64,000 nucleotides of DNA from Xiphophorus maculatus (lineage: Eukaryota; Chordata; Actinopteri; Cyprinodontiformes; Poeciliidae). A program made the position numbers and the translations under genes. Below are positions 56,354 to 64,000 of the stretch, in pieces; within the stretch, counting starts at the first letter, position 1; each line of letters opens with the position of its first letter. Location: NCBI RefSeq assembly GCF_002775205.1, contig NC_036456.1:5781463-5845462 (forward strand), given 5' to 3'. The notes beneath the pieces were generated by a model. That model was given only the letters and a program-made list of their open reading frames with translations. It had not been told where the DNA came from and searched no databases.

Positions 56354-56740
56354 CTGCAAAAATAACAAGCCTGCCAGAGCATGTTGAAGACATTTGCCAA
56401 ACAAGCCGCACCGGGGATTTTCTGTCTGTAACCATTATGTAAAGCAGACTTACCAAAGTAAAACCAAAAGCAAATCTGAAGGTTATGTGAGGACAATAAT
56501 CAGCTGATTTGGAGTTATGAACATGTGTTATTTTGTCACTACGGCTCTGCCCTCAGTTTTCTGACTGTCCCTCCAAACACTTGGCTTCAAATATATCGAT
56601 AATATAAAATATAAATATATTGAAATATACAGTATGTTCAAGGTATTAAATAAATATTGAATTAAAGAAAGCTGACTTGAAAATGTACTTCATCAACAGA
56701 CTAAATTTCAGCAGCACTGTGAATGTAAAAACATAAAGGA
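56354..56740 (+). repeat. Duplicated upstream block of SecA-like copy 2
   Basis: Counterpart of 49600-49990 (see that entry), in the same orientation. It is followed by a longer region before copy 2 that contains two more copies of the 60-bp repeat and a Tc1-type insertion. Confidence 0.65.
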
Positions 56741-58737
56741 TAGACAGTAGACCGTTGTTGTAATATGCTTTTTTACTTTTTCTGTGTGGCTTAATATGTA
56801 ACTGAGAATAGTTTGCATCTCCTTCTGCTTGGCTGTCAGTCTTTTGGTTCACTATGTGAAATTTGAGAAGATGCAATAAATGTTACATAATTATTTTGTA
56901 GAAAAATTAAAAATGATCAAGCTAGAACTGAAATTCTCTTAGATTTTTAGTTTGAAGCTGATTTGATATTAAAAAGTTCATTTTTTGCAGCGTTTTAAAG
57001 GAAAGTCAACATTGTTCCACTTTGATATCTGAATGCCACACAAGCTGGATGCATATTGATCAATACTTGTGCAAATCTGTCAATAATATATCTAATACAC
57101 AATTTTGTAAATGTCTAATAAAATTCACATTTATTAACGTTAAGGTAATATAGAACTTCAATATTCAATACTGCTTTATTTCATGTGATTATTTCACAGC
57201 AAGTTACCCGCAAACTAATCAGCTATCATAACTCTGTTGGCCCCACCCACTTATTTTAATTTTTAAAAATAAATCCACCATATGCTACAATGTACGCTTT
57301 CAAATAACAAATACTGGAATAATTGTGCAATTGTTGTCTTTGGAGCGGACTTCAACTTGACATCACCAAGCCAACCGAAAACTATCTGAATAAAATGACT
57401 AATAATAATTTAAAAAAGATGAATTCATGAGGGGAGGGGGAAGGCCGGACACTGTTTGCCCATTTCAGAGAGAAGTAAAATGATGCTCAAAGGATCTTTT
57501 GAATAAGTTATACTTTTAAACTAAAAAGATCTGCATGTCACATTTGCAGTAACATGTTCAGTGAGCATATTTACTGTCGAAATCATCTCACATCCCGACA
57601 CTTCACTGCTTAGAAACTGTATGAATGTTGAGAAAATGAAAGAAAAACCATGTCACGCCGTCTGACCGCTGCGCTGGAATAACGCCCTTGGCACGACATG
57701 GTGACAATGTTTGCCAAACAGGCAGTAAAGGAATTTCTACCCTGTAATGAATTTTAGCTCCTTTAATTTAGAGGCTAAAGGTCAAAAGCTGCCTTAAGAT
57801 TATGAGTAAAATGAATTTTATAATGCTGACAAAATTAAAACACAAAAGAATTATAAGTTAAATACTGGAAAACACATAAACATACATTCTGTGTCCAAGG
57901 TCATTTAGAACAAAAATACTCTATTATCCCACTGAGGGAAAATTCAGATTCAGACAATTCATCAAGAGAAAAAGAACGTTTAGCTGTTAGCAGCATTAGC
58001 TCAGCTGATGCCCCCCTCGAAGAAAGAACTACCCTGATGCAGTTTTTATGAAACAAGGGAAAAAAGCAGAGATAACTTAAAGCTATCAGTCAAAATAACT
58101 GAGAAATAATGCATAATTGGAGAGAAGGAAGAAAATGCAGCTGATCAAAGAGAAGTGGACGGCTTGTCTTCCAGTAACCTAAGTAACTTACATAACTACA
58201 GGAGAATCAAAGTCAGTCTAACTATAAGGTTTTTAAAAAAGGAAAGTTTTAAACCTAGTCTTAAAAGTAGACAGGGTTTCTGCCTCACAGACTAAAGTTG
58301 GGATAACTAACAACCAGCCTCCCATTCTACTTTCAGAAATTCTAGGAATCAGCAGTAAAACCTGCAGAGTAAAATGCTCTGTTAGGAACATAAGAAACAA
58401 TCAGATCTCTGATGCATGATGGGGATTATGAGTGAGAAGTGTGATTTTATTTCTATTCTGGAAACAGTAATTCAGTACTAATGTAGCCTTTTCACCAAAT
58501 ACTTTTTATGTATCGGGGAAAAAATAGATATATGGCTTGTTTTTTATTGTTCTACTTGAGTAAACTGGAGTTATGTTACACTTATTTGGCTACAGTGGAT
58601 AAACTTTATCTTCATCTTCTGATAAATTGACTTTGCACTTCTGGAAAATGTCCAACTGTAAATAAAAGTGAAAGAGGAAAAAAAAAAAAAGAAAGTCACA
58701 TTAGATTCTTTTTGTGTAGCAGTTTTATTTCCAGAAG
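56741..58737. other. No gene recognised
   Basis: AT-rich intergenic sequence between the SecA-like copies, with no coding motif. A 60-bp repeat copy lies at 57683-57745 (GGCACGACATGGTGAC, AATGTTTGCCAAACAGGC). Confidence 0.5.
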
Positions 58738-58814
58738 AACGGGTTTGCCAGGACGTGGTGAGGATGTTTGCCAAACAGACGCCAATGGGATATTCTGCAA
58801 CTCTGAATAGAAAG
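58738..58814 (+). repeat. Dispersed 60-bp repeat, best-preserved copy
   Basis: GGTTTGCCAGGACGTGGTGA followed by GGATGTTTGCCAAACAGACG. The same core appears at 57683, 56363, 49609 and 47851. The Tc1-type insertion starts right after it. Confidence 0.55.
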
Positions 58815-58816
58815 TA

Positions 58817-59206
58817 CAGTACAGACCAAAAGTTTGGACACACCTTCTAATTCAATGGGTTTTCTTTATTTTCATGACTATTTATAAGGCAAGAAATCCC
58901 ACTTATTAACCTGACAGGGCAGGTTGACCTATGAAGTGAAAACCATTTCAGGTGACGACCTCTTGAAGCTCATCAAGAAAATGCAGAGTGTGTGCAAAGC
59001 AGTAATCACAGCAAAAGGTTGCTACTTTGAAGAAACTAGAATATAAGGGCTATTTTCAGTTGTTTTACACTTTTTTGTTTAGTGCATATTTCCACATGTT
59101 ATTCATAGTTTTGATGCCTTCAGTGTGAATCTACAATGTCAATAGTCATGAAAATAAAGGAAACTCATTGAATTAAAAGGTGTGTCCAAACTTTCGGTCT
59201 GTACTG
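58817..59206. mobile_element. Tc1-type non-autonomous element with TA target site
   Basis: Inverted ends CAGTACAGACCAAAAGTTTG (58817) and CAAACTTTCGGTCTGTACTG (ending 59206), with TA at 58815-58816 and 59207-59208. Inside, GACGACCTCTTGAAGCTCAT and GAGTGTGTGCAAAGCAGTAA are leftovers of a Tc1 transposase gene. The interior is deleted, so it cannot move by itself. Confidence 0.9.
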
Positions 59207-59668
59207 TATATCTGAAGGTTGAGGGAGAATGGTAGTTAAGTGTGCAAGAATTGTAATAAGGTCTTAATTTTGTGCATATTTAACCAGGTCATTTTTTTTC
59301 ACTAAGAACAGATGATAACTTTTAGACCATTGAACATTTACTAATTTTATTTATGATAAAGGCCTCCAGACCTGGTCAGAGTGAGCTATGCGTGCAGGTG
59401 TGTGTAAAAACTGAAATGTCTGGGTGCATTTGTCAGTGAAGGATAAATTAATATTTCTGCTTTAAATATAATTTTCCAAACTTTATTCAACCATGATTAA
59501 AGTAGAAATAGCAGTCATAGCATGAAAATGTTTTTGCTAACTCTGTGATCTGTAATCATTTATGTGTACAGAGAATACAAGATTTAGTGAAGTACAGTCA
59601 TTACATACAAATGCTGATTTATGTTCAGCAGAGCATAATTTGGTTATAGTGACATGAAGTAAAAAGCT

Positions 59669-59715
59669 GGGAACTCCCTGAGGGAGGTGCCCAGGTGGAC
59701 AGGTAAAAGTGAAAG
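59669..59715 (+). promoter_or_regulatory. kappaB-like plus IRF-like site pair upstream of SecA-like copy 2
   Basis: GGGAACTCCC at 59669-59678 fits the kappaB consensus GGGRNNYYCC. AAAAGTGAAAG at 59705-59715 resembles an IRF half-site. The 36-base offset equals that of copy 1. It lies about 90-130 bases upstream of the exon 1 donor at 59803, a plausible core-promoter distance. Confidence 0.45.
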
Positions 59716-59802
59716 AAAACCAAACTTAATAAAAGAGACAGGTATGATCACAGAGATTATAGAGAGAGCCAGCAGCTGCTCGGATTCTCATCTCTGTACC
59801 AG
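59716..59802 (+). other. Non-coding first exon, SecA-like copy 2
   Basis: Ends CTCTGTACCAG/GTGAGTCC at 59802, with a counterpart in copy 1 at 51238. The start is unknown. It would splice to the acceptor at 61378 (TTCTTCTGTTTTAG), removing an intron that contains a Tc1-type element. Confidence 0.5.
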
Positions 59803-59853
59803 GTGAGTCCTTTTTTCTTAATATGAATTTTGTAATCTAGCATTATTAAAAAA

Positions 59854-61230
59854 TACAATTCATCCGGAAAGTGTTCACACCGCTTCACTTTTTTCACATC
59901 TTATCATTACAGCCTTGTTCTAAATTGTATTTAATGAATCTCTTTCCTCAAAATTGCACATAAATTCTGACAACGTGGAAGAAAGTTTTTGAGATTTTTT
60001 TCCAAATGTATTAAAAACAGAAAACTAAAAAATAACATTTAGTTTTCACAACCTTTGTTGATCCACCTTTGGCAGCAATTACAACCTCAAGTCTTTTTTT
60101 TTTCTTTTAACATGTCCTGTCAAGTAGTGTGGGGCTCTGAGTTGTCATCCATCAAGGTGAGGCCAGATTTACTTTCACAAGTGGAGCATATATATGTATA
60201 AAACTTTATTAGAAATTGTTTTGGGTTTATTTTAAATGAAATTATCACAGGAACGGAAAAGAAAGAAGAAAAGACAGGGAGAAAGTTTGGGGAAAGGTTT
60301 TAAGGGAATTGGGATAAACGTAGACAGAGCAGGAGTGGGATTCATTTTCAGTTTCATGTCTCAGCTCCCACTTTAGAGAATGACCCATCATTATTAAAAT
60401 TATGTAATTATAATCTTACATGTCCACAATGGCGTGCTGTTGCAATTCAGTGTATTTTTCTTAAATATTACCAGATTTCCTGACTTTAAGGCAATTATGG
60501 AGTGTCACGTGTCAAAAGACATTTAAATGATGCACCGTAATGTAATACACCGTAATGCCACAGGATTCATCGATCTGATTAAACATAGTTTGCCTCACAC
60601 GTTTCATCATCCTCAGTTGATGTTACTAACCACAAGCTTATTTTTGTGAAAAAGTTGCCAATTTTTGCACATTTAGTTGGTCCGTTTCCAAAGCTTTCTT
60701 CTTTTCCTTCTACGCGTCACTCTCGCTCATTCTACCTTCCATCTTTTATGCTCCAGTGACTGAGAGCATTGACGTGTTTCATCAAAGCGCTATCTGGAAA
60801 AAGAGAAAAGGAAAGATGAAAGTGGAGATGTTTTGTGACTATGTGCTGCTCCGGTATAGAGCAGTCTTTCACACACTGCGGTCACTGGACCACTTGTAGT
60901 CCGGAGTTATTTTGTTTTGATTGACCATCAAGTGGACCTTAGGTAAATTCAGTTTTACCTAAGGTTTAGTTTTAGCTAAGGTGTACAGTTAAGAGTGATC
61001 ATTGAAAACAGCCAAATTTTTTTAGCCTCTTGTCAAAGGCTGTGAATACTTACAGAAATGTGATTTTATTTATGAGTCTTAAATTTGAAAAAAAAAAAAA
61101 AAAAAAACAACAACAAACAAACTGAACATCGTTGAAGAAAGAGATTAAATTTAACATAACTTGGAATAAAGTTGTAACAAAAAATGTGGGGGGAAAAAAA
61201 GCATGGTAAATACTTTCCAGATGCATTGCA
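59854..61230. mobile_element. Tc1-type element inside the 5' intron of SecA-like copy 2
   Basis: Left end ATTCATCCGGAAAGTGTTCA followed by CCTTTGGCAGCAATTACAA. Right end AAAGGCTGTGAATACTTACA, then GGAATAAAGTTGTAACA and TACTTTCCAGATGCATTGCA. These are the two ends of a fish Tc1-type family. The interior (about 60130-61010) is not transposase and may be replaced or nested DNA. The copy 1 intron (51239-51466) lacks the insertion. Confidence 0.75.
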
Positions 61231-61393
61231 GCTCTGTACAAATATACCTCAAAGCTTTTTTGTAGAGCTCTAGCAAATTGTTAATGTTAAATGCAGTTGC
61301 ACACTTACCTGTTAAAAATGTTTCTATAAAACACTAACCCAACCCTTGCCCTAAGCAATTTACCTTCTTCTGTTTTAGCCAGATTTGAGCAGC

Positions 61394-64000
61394 ATGGAGG
61401 ATATGAACCCAGATCTCAGAGAGATTAGCCAAGTTGAAAATTATTTTCTTGCTCCTCATCTATTTTCTCCAAATGAAAATGAAAAGAGTCTCGTCAAGCT
61501 GCTGCAAGGACTGGTCAGGAGTATTAAATGGAGACCTGAAGACGTCAGTGAATTGCTCAATGCCCTTCTGCAGAGATTTGAGTCGGTGTGTAGAAATGAC
61601 AGATCACATCTCCTCACATGGTTGCTCCAAATGTTGCACTACATTGAAGTTAATTACATCACACCCACCTGGAGATCTAATTCAGGAAGAAGCCTTCTAG
61701 AGTTGGTCAGAGACACGGCAATGACCAATGAAGCGCTCAAGGCCTGTTTGGGAGATGATGAAGACAAAACCTTGGATGAGATCATTAAAGAAATCCGAGA
61801 TGGAGACTTTAACCAAGTTAATAATGAGCTGTTGGCCGAGATCAGAGATATTGTCTCATCAGTTCAAGCAGATCTTAATTCAACCATTTCAGGATCGCAG
61901 CTGACTGGCCTGAGAAAAGTCTTGCTGATTCTTTGTAAAGTTGCAGAAAAAACTCACTTCAGACCACGGCTGACCCAGATGGTGAGTTGGTGTCTCATGG
62001 TTCTTTCCAAGACGGGACGCCTCATTCAGGTTGGCACTGGAGAGGGGAAGTCCTGCATTGTGGCCATGTTTGCAGCCTATCGAGCTCTGAGAGGAGAGAA
62101 AGTCGACATCATGTCGAGTTCATCTGTTCTAGCAGAGAGAGACATGAGAGAATGGAAGAAATTCTATGATGTTTTAAAGATCAGCGTGGACTGCAACATC
62201 AACAAGCAAGACGAAGACTCAAAAAAGTGCTATGAGAGCCAGATTGTTTATGGTACGGTTGATGAATTTGCAGGAGACTGGCTGCGGCATCATTTTCATA
62301 GGAAAGACATATTTGGCCAGAGGACATTCCAGTGTGCAATTGTGGATGAGGTGGATTCCTTGATGTTGGACAAAGGCCATCATGTTGTCTACCTGAGCAG
62401 TGACATGCCTGCTTTGCAGCATCTCAACCCTCTCCTGGCATTAATATGGGCCACTGCTAACCAGTACAGCAAGGTAGGGTCAGGTCACATTGTTGAACAA
62501 AAATACCCCTTTCACCAAGTTGTATTAGAACAGATCAAGCAGGAAGGATTGAATGAGTTGACTGTTCTTCAAATAGCCGAGGAGACAGGTGTACTGGCCA
62601 AAGGCAGAGTAGAGGAGATACAGAGGAAACCAAGTCTTTTAAATGAGAAAACTGCAAATGTTCCAGCCGATAAGCTGGTTGAGTTCTTTAGGGCAGTGGA
62701 GATCAGATTCCCATCATGCCAGTTTGCTTTGCACAGCATCAACAAAGACGGATCCGTAGAAGAGCTAAATAGAAGACCACCAAGAGAAAGTGGTCAGAGA
62801 CGAGTGTCTCTGCTTTTGAATGGTGGCTTCTGTCAATACATGTATCTTGATAAAAACAGTGTAGTGAGAGCTACAGAAAAGGAAGTAAGGCGTTTTCTGC
62901 ATTTCACTCCATGTGAGCTGAACAAGTCTGAAGGAAGCTGCTACATCCCAGGTTTCCTTTCAGATCTTGTAGAATCTAAACTAAAGGTCTGGATTGAAAA
63001 TGCATTCCAAGCACAAAGCATGGAAAAAGATCATGAATATATCTTAGAAAGTCATGGAGTTGTACCTGTGGACTACAGCTGTACAGGGGTTGTGGAAAAC
63101 TTCATGAAATGGAGTGATGGTCTACAGCAGTTTCTGGAAATGGAACATGTGCTTAAGTTGAGTGATATGACCATCATCACCAACTACATGTCCAACGTTG
63201 GTTTGCTTCAAAAGTACAAAAGTCAGATTTATGGACTGTCTGGAACACTTGGGCAACAAGCAGAGATTGAGAGCATGAGGAAAATATATGAGGGTATCAA
63301 CACTTGCAAAATCCCTTCATACAAGCGCAGGAAGCTGTTTGAGGTTCAAGGAGTTATCATGAAGGATGAAAGAAGATGGATCGAGAAAATCTGTGAAGTT
63401 GTTGTTGAACAAAGTCAGTCTACAACCCATGTTGGTCAAAGAGCTGTACTGGTCGTCTGTGAGACTATCAAACTAGCAAATACTATTGATCAAGCATTAA
63501 AAGAGAAAGTCAAAAATAAAATGCTTTACATAAACAACAACAGGGACAACAGTGCAATCTTTGCCAAGGAGTTGGGTGCAGGAGACGTCATCATAGCTAC
63601 AAACCTTGCTGGTCGTGGAACAGACCTTCAGGTTTCTGAATCAGTAAAAGATGCTGGGGGTCTATTTGTTGTCCAAACTTTCCTGCCTAAAAATGCTCGT
63701 GTGGAGGCTCAAGCCTTTGGCCGAGCAGGGAGACAAGGATCTCCAGGATCAGCTCAGTTGATTATCAGTTCCAGCCATCTCACAAAGCCCCTACAATTAC
63801 TTATTTTAACAACAAACATTCTGTCTTTTATTGAAAACATTCTCTCTTCATCTTGTCAAAAGCTGTTTCTTCTGCAGTTGAGGCATTATCAGAGAAGCCA
63901 CTCCTGGGAGGAAAGTCAAGTTATTTCCTCACTGCTGAACCATGTTTTGGCTGAAAACTCCAACACAGATATGATGATTGTTAAAGAGATCAGAGATGCA
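61394..64000 (+). CDS. SecA-like ATPase, copy 2 (cut by the window edge)
   Basis: Opens at ATG 61394 (AGCATGG context), 16 bases after the acceptor at 61378, and stays open for 869 codons to the window end. It starts MEDMNPDLREISQVENYF and then follows copy 1 closely. Walker A GTGEGKS (214-220) and DEVDS are conserved, KWSDGLQQFLEM is closer to the SecA consensus than copy 1, and GLSGTL follows. Motif V is ATNLAGRGTDL (735-745) and motif VI is GRAGRQG (776-782), both canonical for SecA/DEAD-type ATPases. This copy therefore has every catalytic motif that can be judged by eye. The TPR-like and tail regions lie beyond the edge. Up to the edge no stop or frameshift is seen. Confidence 0.85.
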   Translation, partial: MEDMNPDLREISQVENYFLAPHLFSPNENEKSLVKLLQGLVRSIKWRPEDVSELLNALLQRFESVCRNDRSHLLTWLLQMLHYIEVNYITPTWRSNSGRSLLELVRDTAMTNEALKACLGDDEDKTLDEIIKEIRDGDFNQVNNELLAEIRDIVSSVQADLNSTISGSQLTGLRKVLLILCKVAEKTHFRPRLTQMVSWCLMVLSKTGRLIQVGTGEGKSCIVAMFAAYRALRGEKVDIMSSSSVLAERDMREWKKFYDVLKISVDCNINKQDEDSKKCYESQIVYGTVDEFAGDWLRHHFHRKDIFGQRTFQCAIVDEVDSLMLDKGHHVVYLSSDMPALQHLNPLLALIWATANQYSKVGSGHIVEQKYPFHQVVLEQIKQEGLNELTVLQIAEETGVLAKGRVEEIQRKPSLLNEKTANVPADKLVEFFRAVEIRFPSCQFALHSINKDGSVEELNRRPPRESGQRRVSLLLNGGFCQYMYLDKNSVVRATEKEVRRFLHFTPCELNKSEGSCYIPGFLSDLVESKLKVWIENAFQAQSMEKDHEYILESHGVVPVDYSCTGVVENFMKWSDGLQQFLEMEHVLKLSDMTIITNYMSNVGLLQKYKSQIYGLSGTLGQQAEIESMRKIYEGINTCKIPSYKRRKLFEVQGVIMKDERRWIEKICEVVVEQSQSTTHVGQRAVLVVCETIKLANTIDQALKEKVKNKMLYINNNRDNSAIFAKELGAGDVIIATNLAGRGTDLQVSESVKDAGGLFVVQTFLPKNARVEAQAFGRAGRQGSPGSAQLIISSSHLTKPLQLLILTTNILSFIENILSSSCQKLFLLQLRHYQRSHSWEESQVISSLLNHVLAENSNTDMMIVKEIRDA

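Noticed and set aside
58668-58850. 60-codon gene between the SecA-like copies
   Set aside because: Spans an A-run, the dispersed 60-bp repeat and the end of a Tc1-type element; no independent support.
61434-61700. Separate small gene of 88 codons in copy 2
   Set aside because: It is a shadow frame of the SecA-like copy 2 reading frame opening at ATG 61394.
51473-64000. SecA-like genes as bacterial contamination or a recent bacterial transfer still in bacterial form
   Set aside because: There is a spliced non-coding exon, the flanks contain fish transposons, the copies are tandem with duplicated intergenic DNA, no Shine-Dalgarno or bacterial neighbour genes occur, and the C-terminal TPR-like tail is not bacterial SecA architecture. 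The ancient origin remains open.
1-64000. tRNA or rRNA genes
   Set aside because: No cloverleaf with paired A/B boxes (GGTTCGANTCC-type) or rRNA-like conserved block was noticed by eye; a tRNAscan-SE run would settle it.

Overview
The window looks like nuclear DNA of a ray-finned (teleost) fish. It is AT-rich, full of introns with GT/AG borders, and littered with fish-type transposons: two hAT elements with 8-bp target duplications, Tc1-like elements, foldback MITEs, LINE fragments and CA/AT microsatellites. The species cannot be fixed from sequence alone. No tRNA, rRNA or CRISPR array was seen.

Layout. About 1-11.5 kb is mostly gene-poor; it holds a dead but fully bounded hAT transposon (1316-4022), a diverged tandem repeat and a MITE. 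From 27.27 down to 11.92 kb, on the minus strand, lies apolipoprotein-L-like gene A, rebuilt here as about 21 coding exons. Most are short phase-0 exons that alternate between a Ser/acidic linker and a module ending in V-N-P-F-K-S, and the gene ends in an ApoL domain. From 42.41 down to 30.87 kb, also minus, lies a paralogue, gene B (about 29 coding exons, about 1,100 residues). Its long N-terminal part is rich in NPF, DPF and proline motifs, followed by many short charged exons and the same WW-linker plus ApoL end. About 42.4-50.7 kb is mainly repeats, a second hAT element and a possible CpG-rich promoter.

From 50.7 kb to the right edge, on the plus strand, are two tandem copies of a SecA-like ATPase gene. 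Each has a non-coding first exon and one long intron-free coding exon. Copy 1 (51485-55042) is complete and ends in a TPR-like segment. Copy 2 (61394 onward) runs off the window. Both keep the Walker A motif, the DEVDS Walker B motif and a SecA-like GLSGT motif. Only copy 2 keeps the motif V and VI arginines; copy 1 has Cys and His there. The copies are a patchwork of identical and diverged blocks, and each has a kappaB-like plus IRF-like site pair with the same 36-bp offset in the 5' region.

How the parts may fit (inference): ApoL proteins are membrane-active and several mammalian ones act in defence. The NPF/DPF tails suggest coupling to EH-domain or AP-2 endocytic machinery. The tandem SecA-like genes, with conversion-like patches, a decayed partner and kappaB/IRF-like sites, look like a fast-evolving, possibly inducible system. 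The bacterial-type SecA ATPase in a fish, together with the NPF-module ApoL genes, is the most interesting content here.
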